A DNA stretch of 33,743 nt, taken from positions 1-33,743 of the forward strand of contig JAQULO010000015.1 in the NCBI GenBank assembly GCA_028718565.1, given 5' to 3'. The notes beneath the pieces are model-generated. The model searched no databases. It worked only from the letters and a program-made list of their open reading frames with translations, and was not told the DNA's origin. Made by a program: the position numbers and the translations under genes. Of the stretch, positions 7,901 through 15,536 are shown one piece after another (the first letter of the stretch is position 1; each line of letters opens with the position of its first letter). Source of the stretch: Syntrophales bacterium. GTDB taxonomy: Bacteria > Desulfobacterota > Syntrophia > Syntrophales > UBA2210.

Positions 7901-8073
7901 TTAGTAAGGTGTTTCCAATTCTATCCCCAATTCCACCCCTGATTCAACCCAGCAAGTTGAGACATTGTCCGGCAGGTTGGTCTTCATTTCCAATCTACCC
8001 TCCTGAATAAGATCGGGCAGGTGCTTGGCGAAATTAGGCGTGAGATCTTCAATCGTGGCGAGACGAGCGGGGA
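7901..8073 (-). pseudogene. Possible C-terminal gene relic
   Basis: Read on the minus strand, an open frame enters from about 8073 and ends at TAA 7901-7903. It includes the phrases IEDLTPNFAKHLPDLIQEG and VESGVELGIELETPY. The composition looks coding-like, but there is no start codon with a ribosome binding site. The frame abuts the GGGGACAG motif and inverted repeat at 8069-8101, as if the rest of a gene had been replaced by the repeat element. I do not recognise the family. Confidence 0.3.
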
Positions 8074-8077
8074 CAGA

Positions 8078-8173
8078 GGGACGCTGTTAACTTATTAACT
8101 TTCTGTTCTAGCAATGATTTTGCTCCGCATTTTTACCTTGTACGCGAATAAGTTTATAAGTTAACAGCGTCCC
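8078..8173. repeat. 24-bp inverted repeat flanking a 48-bp core (REP-like)
   Basis: GGGACGCTGTTAACTTATTA and onward (8078-8101) pairs with 8150-8173 at 23 of 24 positions; the right arm ends TTAACAGCGTCCC. The two arms would form a long hairpin. The shape and the flanking GGGGACAG motifs recall repetitive palindromic elements mobilised by Y1 (RAYT/IS200-like) transposases. No transposase gene is present here. Confidence 0.75.
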
Positions 8174-8183
8174 ATTCCTCCCA

Positions 8184-8229
8184 TAAATAAATCTGTCCCC
8201 TTTTTCTAAATAAATCTGTCCCCTTTTTC
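8184..8229. repeat. Perfect tandem 23-bp repeat
   Basis: Two identical head-to-tail 23-bp units (8184-8206 and 8207-8229) each contain AAATCTGTCCCCTTTTT. In reverse complement the core is GGGGACAGATTT, related to GGGGACAGAGGGAC at 8069-8082 just outside the left arm of the inverted repeat. They probably belong to the same repetitive element. Confidence 0.8.
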
Positions 8230-8252
8230 CTTTTTCTCTATGAGGTCTAAGT

Positions 8253-11200
8253 TCAGGCCCGGGAAGGCCTGATTTTATCCTTAACCCTCGTAACGATATT
8301 GAGAATATCTTCAAGTATTAAGTAGAGACTCGGGATGAGGAGCAGCGTGATGAATGTCGCGAAGAGCACCCCGTAGCCGAGACTGACCGCCATGGGGATC
8401 AGGAATTTTGCCTGGAGGCTTCTCTCCAGGATGATGGGTGTCAACCCCGCGAAGGTGGTGAGAGAGGTGAGGATAATGGCGCGGAATCGCAGAACCCCCG
8501 CCTGTGTGACTGCGTCGTGAGCGTTGGCGCCTTCCTGCCGGAGCCGGTTTGTTGCATGAATAAGAACAAGCGAGTCGTTTACGACGACGCCCGCCAGCCC
8601 CACGATCCCGAAGAGGCTGACAAAGGTGATGTCGAGCCCCATGATGAGATGTCCGATAACCGCGCCGACGATGCCGAACGGAATGGCCATCATGACAACA
8701 AACGGTTGCGTGAAGGACCTGAAAGGAACGGCAAGAAGCGCGTAGATGCAGAAAAGAGCAAACAAAAAGCCCATCTTGAGATCGGCAAAGGATTCCTCCT
8801 GCTCCTTTCCCTCTCCCTCCATGGAATATCGCAGGCCGGGGTAACGGTAGGCGAGATCCGGGAGAAACTCTTTTTCGAGTGTCTGTCGCACCTCATTGGC
8901 GTTGGTGACCGTTTCATCCACGTCGGCGTAGACCTTGATGACGCGCCGTCTCTGGGCGTGTTCGATAGAAACGTATCCCTGTTCCATTGTGACGTCGGCC
9001 AGCAGGCTGAGGGGGACTTCCGATCCGTCGGCGGTACGGATGCGCATCTCTTCGACATGTCCGGTAGACGTTCGCTCCTGTTCGGGGTAGCGCACCATGA
9101 CCTTAACCTCGTCTTTGCCCCGCTGCATGCGGAGAGCTTCGGCTCCATAGAAAGCGTGTCGCACCTGCGTGGCGATATCGCCCAGGGTCATCCCCATGCT
9201 CCGGGCGGTTGGTTTCAGCTTGAGCTGCATTTCCTGTTTTCCCGGCAGGAAACTGTCACCGATATCGTAGACGCCGGGGTAGCTTTTCAACTCCTCCTCC
9301 AGCCCCTCGGCGGCCGCCAGGAGACCTTCGTGCTCATCCAGTGACAGGTGGACCTCGACCGATTTCCCCGCGCTATGCAGGATGCTCTTGAAGGTGATTG
9401 ATTCGATTCCAGGAATCGTGCCCGCATTCTGACGCCAGAGCGCCGCAAGCTTGGCCGTGCTTGTTTTCCGGTTTTCTCCTTCCAGCACCTGTATCCAGAT
9501 GTGGGCAAGGTGCCCCCCCTGATCGGCCATGCCTCCGCGCTCGTCCATCTGTGCCCCGATCAGGGAGAAACTGTACTCGAAAAGGGGGTCCTGCCCGGGA
9601 TTCTCCCGGTCCGCATCCGCCAGGGTCTTTTGGGCGGTCTCCAGTAGGTATCCGACCACGTCGGACGTACGCTTCAGGGGGGTTCCCGCGGGGAGGGTCA
9701 GCGTACACTCCAGCACGTCTCCCTCTACCTTTGGGAAGAAGGTGAATCCGACGATACCGCCGCGGATGATTCCCACCGTTATGAGCAGCAGGGCAACCCC
9801 AAGCGCCACCGTAGCGTATCTCCATCTCGCGCAGAAATCCACCGCTCTCAGATAGGGACCGTTGATAAACGCCCGCAGTCGGCGCGCCGTCCATTTTTCT
9901 CTCTGTTCCCCAGAGCCTTGTCGGGGCTGAGCGTGCTTGCCTCCGGACAGATGAGACGGCAGGATGAAGAGCGACTCGATCAGTGATCCGGACAAAACGA
10001 CTATGATCACGATGGGTATGCTGCGCATCAATTTTCCCATCATGCCGGTTGCTATCAGAAGCGGCGCGAAGGCCGCCATTGTGGTGAGAACCGAGAAGAT
10101 AACCGGGTGCCCAACCTCAAGGGCGCCCTGAGTTGCCGCCTGCAGAGGGGGGAGGCCCTCCTCCTGTTTCCGGAATATGTTCTCCCCGATGATAATGGCG
10201 TCGTCAACCACGATGCCCAGCACCATGATGAAGGCGAAGAGGGAGATCATGTTGATCGTCACGTCCAGAAAGGGGAGCGTGGCCAGCCCCGCCAGGAAGG
10301 ATATGGGAATCCCGAGGGTCACCCAGAATGAAAGACTTGCGGTGAGGAACGTTCCGAGTATCAGAATCACCAGGACCAGGCCGATGGCCATGTTTCTGAG
10401 CAGAAGCTGGAGGCGGCTGTGCAGGATTTCCGACATATCGGCGAAGAAAGCAATGCCGACACCTGTAGGAAGAGAGGGCCCGATATCGGCGATGTACTGT
10501 TTTACCTTACGGGCGACATCGAGGGCGCTCTGATCGGCCACGCGGGAGACCTGGATCATGGCCGCGGGTTTGCCCTGGAAGCGCGCGAAGATGTCGACAT
10601 CTTCAAAACCGTCGCTGAGGGTCGCAATCTGGCCGAGCGTCACTTTGCTGCCGTCGGCTCGGGTAATGACGGCAATATCGGCAAATTCGTCGGCGTAGTA
10701 CCGTCGGCCCTTGGTACGGACCAATATCTCGCCGCCTTTCGCCTTGACGCTTCCCGCCGGAAGGTCGAGACTTGCCCGCCCGACGGCATCGGCTACCCGG
10801 CCCAGGGTCAAACCGTACCGGCGCAATGTCTCCTCGGAGATTTCGATATGGACCTCTGACTTGCGCGCACCCAAGACCTCGGCGGAGGTAACACCCGGCA
10901 GGTTGGTGATATCGTCCTTGGTCTTTTCGGCAAGGTATTTGAGGGTTGCATCCGGGACATCGCCATAGACGGCGACGTCGATTACCTGTACCCGCTGAAT
11001 CACCTCCCGAATAACGGGTCTTTCCGCTTCATCAGGGAATGTGGTGATACGATCGACCTCGGCCTTTACCTCATCCAGGAGTTCTTGAACATCCCATCCC
11101 TTGATGACCTCCACGATAACGATGCTGATCCCCTCTTTCGACGTGGAGTCTATGCGTTTGATACCGGACAGGCCCGCCACCTGTTCCTCTATCCGGCGGC

Positions 11201-11393
11201 TGATGGCCTCTTCCACCTCGGAGGGCGAAGCTCCAAGGTATTGAGTAGTTATGGATATCCTGTCGAGAGAGGTTTCGGGAAACACCTCCAGCTTTATGGA
11301 AAAGATCGTGAAGATCCCGGCCAGGACCAGAAATATCATGAGCAGATTTGCCGCGACGTGATTTCCGGCGAACCAGGCAATCATACCTTTCAT
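8253..11393 (-). CDS. RND efflux transporter, inner-membrane pump (AcrB/HAE1-like)
   Basis: This pump of 1046 residues exports hydrophobic compounds using the proton gradient. An N-terminal membrane helix (ANLLMIFLVLAGIF) is followed by the first periplasmic porter domain, TM2-6 with GIVVDDAIIIGENI near residue 395 (the paired Asp of the proton relay), a second TM/porter half, and a C-terminal TM bundle (FGIVGLAGVVVNDSLVLIH). The length and two-fold architecture are those of a full RND pump and no frame damage is visible. I prefer ATG 11393, five bases after AAGGAG; GTG 11399, which overlaps the upstream stop, is an alternative. It is the last gene of the tetR-nodT-MFP-RND operon. Its adaptor gene immediately upstream is broken, so a working pump may depend on an adaptor from elsewhere. 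Confidence 0.95.
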   Translation of the reverse strand: MKGMIAWFAGNHVAANLLMIFLVLAGIFTIFSIKLEVFPETSLDRISITTQYLGASPSEVEEAISRRIEEQVAGLSGIKRIDSTSKEGISIVIVEVIKGWDVQELLDEVKAEVDRITTFPDEAERPVIREVIQRVQVIDVAVYGDVPDATLKYLAEKTKDDITNLPGVTSAEVLGARKSEVHIEISEETLRRYGLTLGRVADAVGRASLDLPAGSVKAKGGEILVRTKGRRYYADEFADIAVITRADGSKVTLGQIATLSDGFEDVDIFARFQGKPAAMIQVSRVADQSALDVARKVKQYIADIGPSLPTGVGIAFFADMSEILHSRLQLLLRNMAIGLVLVILILGTFLTASLSFWVTLGIPISFLAGLATLPFLDVTINMISLFAFIMVLGIVVDDAIIIGENIFRKQEEGLPPLQAATQGALEVGHPVIFSVLTTMAAFAPLLIATGMMGKLMRSIPIVIIVVLSGSLIESLFILPSHLSGGKHAQPRQGSGEQREKWTARRLRAFINGPYLRAVDFCARWRYATVALGVALLLITVGIIRGGIVGFTFFPKVEGDVLECTLTLPAGTPLKRTSDVVGYLLETAQKTLADADRENPGQDPLFEYSFSLIGAQMDERGGMADQGGHLAHIWIQVLEGENRKTSTAKLAALWRQNAGTIPGIESITFKSILHSAGKSVEVHLSLDEHEGLLAAAEGLEEELKSYPGVYDIGDSFLPGKQEMQLKLKPTARSMGMTLGDIATQVRHAFYGAEALRMQRGKDEVKVMVRYPEQERTSTGHVEEMRIRTADGSEVPLSLLADVTMEQGYVSIEHAQRRRVIKVYADVDETVTNANEVRQTLEKEFLPDLAYRYPGLRYSMEGEGKEQEESFADLKMGFLFALFCIYALLAVPFRSFTQPFVVMMAIPFGIVGAVIGHLIMGLDITFVSLFGIVGLAGVVVNDSLVLIHATNRLRQEGANAHDAVTQAGVLRFRAIILTSLTTFAGLTPIILERSLQAKFLIPMAVSLGYGVLFATFITLLLIPSLYLILEDILNIVTRVKDKIRPSRA

Positions 11394-11395
11394 GA

Positions 11396-12548
11396 TCACT
11401 CCTTCTCCAGAGCCGCCCGAACAGTCATGCCGTCCGCAGGGGCCTTGAGGGTTGAAAAGGCGACCATCTCGCCATCCTCAAGACCTGATTCCAAAACGAC
11501 CTCTTCCCCCTGATAACGGGCAACCCTGACTGTCCGAAAATGAAGGATGCCTTCACCATCCACGGTCCACACGATATCTCCCTGTCGGAGGGCGGCCCGC
11601 GGGATGACGGCCGCACCAGGCAGCACCTGTCCCCTGATGTCAACGGTCACGAAGAGACCGATCGCAAGGGGCGGTTTTGTCGTATACGGTCTGTCAACCC
11701 GCACGATAACGGTTATCATCCGGGTCTTTTCATCCACCTTCCCCTCGGCGCGGACCACTTCCCCTGAAAAGGTCAATTTCCGCCCCGCAATTTCGGCATG
11801 AACGGTGGCAGGCGACCCGGATCTTGCGTCGGTTGTAAATCCGGGGACATCAAACCAGAAGAGATTTTTGTCCTCCATCGACATATTTTTTGCTGACGCG
11901 ACCGTCAAAAGGAGCCTTCAAGACAGCCCTTTCACGGTTAAGGAGGGTCTTCTCCAGATCGGCGCGACTGGCCTCAAGCCTGGCCTGGGCCGCCTCCCGT
12001 TGTGGTTTTTTGGCCACCAGGGGAGGGGGCTCTTCGACGACGTGAGAGGTGTCCGAGTAGTGGGCCCGCCATTCTTCCTGTGCAATCAGGGCCACCTGCT
12101 GAATAATCTTCAGATTGCTTTCCGCATCCTTAACCTGTGCCTGTGCCAGGGTAACGGCCAGGTCATAATCGACAGGGTCTATTGCGAGCAGCACGTGTCC
12201 CTTGGTGAATGACCCGCCATTGACCAGGGCTGGGGAGATACGGACGATCTTGCCGCCGACCTGCGGGACGAGATTGATTTCCCTCAGCGGGTTCACCGTT
12301 CCCTCACCCCTGATCGTGATTGCCTGCGGCCCTGTTGAGACCTTCATGACACGAACCATGGGCACCGGAACGGAAGGGTCTATCTTTTCAAGTCGGGATT
12401 TGCTCGCCATCAGCGTACCCATGATGATGCTTCCAACGATGACGAGTGCCACGCTTACGATGATATGGGTGCCACGTTTTCCTTTTCGGTCCATTGTCGT
12501 TTCCCTGGAAGATTGGTTTTCAGTCATGGATTTTCCGTTCTCTTTCAT
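11396..12548 (-). pseudogene. Frameshifted, internally deleted RND membrane fusion protein
   Basis: Two overlapping minus-strand frames together make up one periplasmic adaptor. The upstream frame (12548-11850) has a membrane anchor (HIIVSVALVIVGSIIMGTLM), the first half of the biotinyl-lipoyl hybrid domain, a helical hairpin and its return (RAVLKAPFDGRVSKKYVDGG), then stops. The downstream frame (from about 11890 to 11396) resumes with MEDKNLFWFDVPGF and carries the beta-barrel and membrane-proximal domains to the end (VRAEGKVDEKTRMI, PPLAIGLFVTVDI, VIPRAALRQGDIVW). In intact relatives roughly 25-30 residues lie between these points, so sequence has been lost and the frame shifted near the A5 run at 11865-11869. 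The start ATG overlaps the nodT stop (ATGA). A sequencing error could explain the shift but not the missing residues. Confidence 0.8.
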
Positions 12549-13969
12549 TTATCTTGCGCCCCCGTTTTTTTGCTCTGCGGGTCTCCCCACCCGCCACCCA
12601 GGGCGCGATGCAGTGTTACCCGGTTGCCGAGGATGGCCAGGTCGACCAGAACCAGGTTTTCTTCAGCCTGAAAACGGGCCTGCTGTGCGTCGAGGACGGC
12701 AAGGTAGCCGACCAGCCCCCGTTCGTATCGATTTTCGGCCGCCTTCTGCGTGGCCCGCGCTTCGGAGAGAAAGGTCAACACCTTCTCTCTTTTCTCTATC
12801 TGTTCTTTCCGTGTCAGGAGAGAGCCTTCCACTTCAGAGAAGGCGGAGAGGACGGTCTTGGCGTAATCGGCCATACCCTGCCGAAACCGTGCCTCCGTGG
12901 CGCGCTGCCCCGCTGTGAGCTTGCCCGCGTTAAAGAGGGGGTGAAGCGCTCCGAAGGTGATATTCCACACGTTGCTTCCCGGCGCGAAAAGCTGATCGAG
13001 TTCGCTGCTGGAGTAGCCAAAACTTCCTGTCAGTGTTATCGCGGGGAAACGGCTGGCCTTGGCGACGCCGATCTTTGCGTTCAGTGCGCGCAGGTTCGCC
13101 TCAGCCGCTCTTATGTCGGGCCTGCGCAGTAGCAGGTTGGAGGGCAGACCCGGGGGGACGGGAGAGGGAAGGGTGAAATAGGTCTCCGGCTGTGTCCGGG
13201 CCGGTCGGGTCTCCGGATACCGCCCTGACAGGATGGCCAGATTCTGCTGTCTGATCCCGAGCTCCTGCCGCAGCGAGGGGAGGGAGGCCTCTTCTTGGGC
13301 AAGGGCGCGCCGTGCCTGCCTCAGGTCGAGAATGGAGGCCACGCCGCCTTCATACCTCCGCTCCACAAATGAAAGGTTGCGGCGGTAACTTTCTATGCTT
13401 TGCTTCGTTATTTGAATCCTTCGCTCCAGGGATTCGATCTGGAAATATAACGTTATCGCTTCGGATATGATGGTCTGGGTAACAGTTCGGGCATTTTCCT
13501 CCGTCATTAAGAGGGTTGCCAGAGCGGCTTCTTCGGCCCGGGCCAGACGGCCCCAGAGGTCGATCTCAAAAGATGCCGGCAGGGAAAATGTGTATGCGTC
13601 CGATTCGATTCCCGGGATGATCCGTCTTAGTCCAGCTGTCCCCTGAAGCTGGAGATTGGGAAAACGATCCGCCTTGGACTGGACGAAATAAGACTGGAGC
13701 TCCGAGATCGCGGCCAGGGCTTTTTTAATGTCCAGGTTACCCGACCGTATTCCCTCCACCAGTCTGTCCAATTCGGGATCATTGAAGGTTGTCCACCACT
13801 GGTCGGCAATCTCTTCCGCACCGGCTCCAGAGATGACATGCTGATACGATTCTCTGACCTGCGGGCCCATATCCGGTTTTGTAAAATCGGGGCCCATCTT
13901 CATGCACCCCGCAAGGGCCACGGAGACAGAGAGGATCATGAACAGGGAAAATGCCCTGCGCTTTATCAC
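12545..13969 (-). CDS. NodT/TolC-family outer-membrane efflux lipoprotein
   Basis: The product has 474 residues. A lipoprotein signal ends LAGC (Cys22), followed by MGPDFTKPD, the usual beginning of NodT-type outer-membrane factors. Two outer-membrane efflux repeats follow; visible pieces include WWTTFNDPELDRLVEG, RRYEGGVASILDLRQARRA, LLLRRPDIRAAEANLRALNA and RYERGLVGYLAVLDAQQARF. These trimeric channels link an RND pump and adaptor to the outside. The GTG start overlaps the tetR stop (GTGA) and has AAGGAG eight bases upstream; the stop overlaps the adaptor start. The frame is intact. Confidence 0.94.
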   Translation of the reverse strand: MIKRRAFSLFMILSVSVALAGCMKMGPDFTKPDMGPQVRESYQHVISGAGAEEIADQWWTTFNDPELDRLVEGIRSGNLDIKKALAAISELQSYFVQSKADRFPNLQLQGTAGLRRIIPGIESDAYTFSLPASFEIDLWGRLARAEEAALATLLMTEENARTVTQTIISEAITLYFQIESLERRIQITKQSIESYRRNLSFVERRYEGGVASILDLRQARRALAQEEASLPSLRQELGIRQQNLAILSGRYPETRPARTQPETYFTLPSPVPPGLPSNLLLRRPDIRAAEANLRALNAKIGVAKASRFPAITLTGSFGYSSSELDQLFAPGSNVWNITFGALHPLFNAGKLTAGQRATEARFRQGMADYAKTVLSAFSEVEGSLLTRKEQIEKREKVLTFLSEARATQKAAENRYERGLVGYLAVLDAQQARFQAEENLVLVDLAILGNRVTLHRALGGGWGDPQSKKTGAQDK

Positions 13970-14613
13970 AGCGTATTCTCCTTCAGGGGCATACCGGAAA
14001 GCGAGAACTGGACAATGTGCTGGACCAGCCGGTCCTTGAACGGCTCATCGTAGGCATGCCCGATAATTTTAGATACCGGCAACCTGGCAAAATTGAAATA
14101 GAGAACCATCGAAAAGATGCTCAGGACGTTAAGAAGTGTGCGCTCTTCATCGATGCCCTCATGAAGACAAGGTCGAAAGAGCTGTTCCAACCCTTCGAAG
14201 GAGGGCTTCATTGTCTCTTCCACGACTATTTCAAAGGCCTCTGTCGGCTTTGTCATCTCACGAATGATTAGCTGAAAATGGCGAAGGCGCTCCTCGTCCG
14301 TAAGGGGACCCTTGATGAGGGCTTCGGCCAGGGATTTGATCACAGACGCGGGCGATGTATCGGCACAGTGAGCGAGATTTTCCCCAAAACATGCGCGGAT
14401 GCGCTGCGCTCTGGACATCCAGCGTTCGCGAAACATATGCAGATAGAGGGTCTTCTTATTGCCGAAATGATAATTTACTGCCGCAAGGTTGCAATGCGCA
14501 GCGTTGGTAATCTCCCGCACACTTACCGCGTCGTAGCCCTTTTGAGCGAACAATGTTTCGGCGACCTTCAGCAGTCGCTCCCGGGTTGTTGTGCCTTTGT
14601 TGTCCGGGGACAT
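13966..14613 (-). CDS. TetR/AcrR-family repressor of the efflux operon
   Basis: This is a 215-residue regulator. The N-terminal DNA-binding domain (residues about 12-57) reads RERLLKVAETLFAQKGYDAV and then VREITNAAHCNLAAVNYHFG, the classic TetR helix-turn-helix. The C-terminal ligand-binding domain (LIIREMTKPTEAFE, EETMKPSFEGLEQLFRPCL) resembles the CecR/YbiH-type domain, as in other TetR regulators of transporters. It is the first gene of the operon, with GGGAGGGAG before the ATG and a perfect palindrome in its promoter. It therefore probably represses itself and the pump genes until a toxic ligand binds. The ligand cannot be told from the sequence. Confidence 0.93.
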   Translation of the reverse strand: MSPDNKGTTTRERLLKVAETLFAQKGYDAVSVREITNAAHCNLAAVNYHFGNKKTLYLHMFRERWMSRAQRIRACFGENLAHCADTSPASVIKSLAEALIKGPLTDEERLRHFQLIIREMTKPTEAFEIVVEETMKPSFEGLEQLFRPCLHEGIDEERTLLNVLSIFSMVLYFNFARLPVSKIIGHAYDEPFKDRLVQHIVQFSLSGMPLKENTL

Positions 14614-14640
14614 GGTTCTTGCTCCCTCCCGTTGGAAACG

Positions 14641-14669
14641 TCTGTATCAAACGAACGTTTGAATGTCAA
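14641..14669 (-). promoter_or_regulatory. Promoter of the tetR-efflux operon
   Basis: On the minus strand TTGACA (14664-14669) and TACAGA (14641-14646) are exactly 17 bp apart. The spacer is TTCAAACGTTCGTTTGA, which contains the palindromic operator. The -35 box is a perfect consensus and the -10 box is moderate. It lies about 30 bp upstream of the tetR ATG. Confidence 0.7.
14647..14662. promoter_or_regulatory. Palindromic TetR operator
   Basis: TCAAACG-AA-CGTTTGA is a perfect 7-bp inverted repeat around a 2-bp centre. It sits inside the -35/-10 spacer just upstream of tetR. A bound repressor would block RNA polymerase directly. The size and symmetry suit a TetR dimer; which protein binds it is inferred from position. 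Confidence 0.7.
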
Positions 14670-14697
14670 CCCGTTTTTGCACACGTTTCGGATGGGC

Positions 14698-14745
14698 GGA
14701 AAAAAGAAACCGCCTGTTCCCATACCTAGGCACGGGAACAGGCGG
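14698..14745 (-). terminator. Rho-independent terminator after the acyl-CoA synthetase genes
   Basis: CCGCCTGTTCCC (14710-14721) and GGGAACAGGCGG (14734-14745) form a perfect 12-bp stem with a 12-base loop. On the minus strand it is followed by TTTCTTTTTT, the U-tract of an intrinsic terminator. It ends the transcript coming from 17434 to 14799. Confidence 0.92.
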
Positions 14746-14798
14746 TCTTGTAAAAGGAACTGGTGGCTGCACCCTTTAAAGGGGTGTGCCTTGCGTTG

Positions 14799-15536
14799 CT
14801 AACTCTTGAGTATGACAAGAGAATCAACGGCGATCGGTTGATCCCCTGAGATGATAACGGGATTGATATCTATCTCAGCAATCTGGTCATATTCATCTCC
14901 GAGCCTGCCGATTCCCACGAGAGCCTTGACGAGGGCCTTTTTGTCAACGGCAGGGCTTCCGCGGAATTCATCGAGCAGTTTTTTGGTCTTTATTTCTTCT
15001 ATCATCTCCAAGGCGTCGATCTCCGATATGGGTGCTATCCTGAAGCTGACATCGTTCAGGACCTCCGTGAATATTCCACCCAGACCGAACATGACACACG
15101 GACCAAATTGGGGATCACGGGTGAGGCCTATGACGAATTCCCTGTCTCCCTTGATCATCTCCTGTACCAGAACACCGTCAAGTTCCACACCGGCCGCCAT
15201 GATTTCATCATATGCCCGTGCCACCTCGTTACCATTGCCCAAGTTCAGTTTGACCATCCCCATCTCTGTCTTGTGAGTCAACGTACTTGAACACCCTTTC
15301 AGTACGACCGGGAACCCGAGATCTTCGGCGAGTGTAACGGCTTCATCTCGTGAACCCGCGAGCCCTTCTCTCGTTATAGCAACCCCGGCCGATGCAACGA
15401 CACGCTTCGAGTCATACTCGGACAAAGCCTTCTGCTTTCTGTCGATCGCTCCCTGCAGTATACCTTTCAACGTGTCGTCTCTCCCTTTCAAGCCGAGGCG
15501 GCACAGGCCGCTACTCAACAGCCTTTGATCGGACAT
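14799..15536 (-). CDS. ATP-grasp subunit of an ADP-forming acyl-CoA synthetase
   Basis: This 245-residue protein is the ATP-grasp (beta) part of ADP-forming acetyl/acyl-CoA synthetases, which couple acyl-CoA cleavage to ATP formation. Visible motifs are ITREGLAGSRDEAVTLAEDL and FPVVLKGCSSTLTHKTEMGM (the start of the ATP-grasp fold), QEMIKGDREFVIGLTRDPQF, MFGLGGIFTEVLNDVSFRI and the C-terminal IAEIDINPVII. The N-terminal about 30 residues resemble a linker from a fused form. The CoA-binding/ligase alpha part is not in the window. The ATG overlaps the stop of the upstream AMP-forming synthetase gene (TAATG), so the two are translationally coupled. Whether it works alone, with a distant alpha subunit, or in acetylation-type regulation is open. 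Confidence 0.85.
   Translation of the reverse strand: MSDQRLLSSGLCRLGLKGRDDTLKGILQGAIDRKQKALSEYDSKRVVASAGVAITREGLAGSRDEAVTLAEDLGFPVVLKGCSSTLTHKTEMGMVKLNLGNGNEVARAYDEIMAAGVELDGVLVQEMIKGDREFVIGLTRDPQFGPCVMFGLGGIFTEVLNDVSFRIAPISEIDALEMIEEIKTKKLLDEFRGSPAVDKKALVKALVGIGRLGDEYDQIAEIDINPVIISGDQPIAVDSLVILKS

Larger units (their letters stand above)
7798..8252. other. Gene-poor interval with relic and REP-like repeats
   Basis: About 450 bp lie between the convergent ends of the OmpA gene (plus) and the RND gene (minus). It contains a possible minus-strand gene relic (7901-8073), a 24-bp inverted repeat around an about 50-bp core (8078-8173) and a perfect tandem 23-bp repeat (8184-8229). I see no complete gene. 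Confidence 0.7.

Noticed and set aside
8517-10859. Several plus-strand open frames of 100-275 codons
   Set aside because: They lie opposite the RND pump gene and are antisense shadows of a GC-rich coding sequence with no family features.
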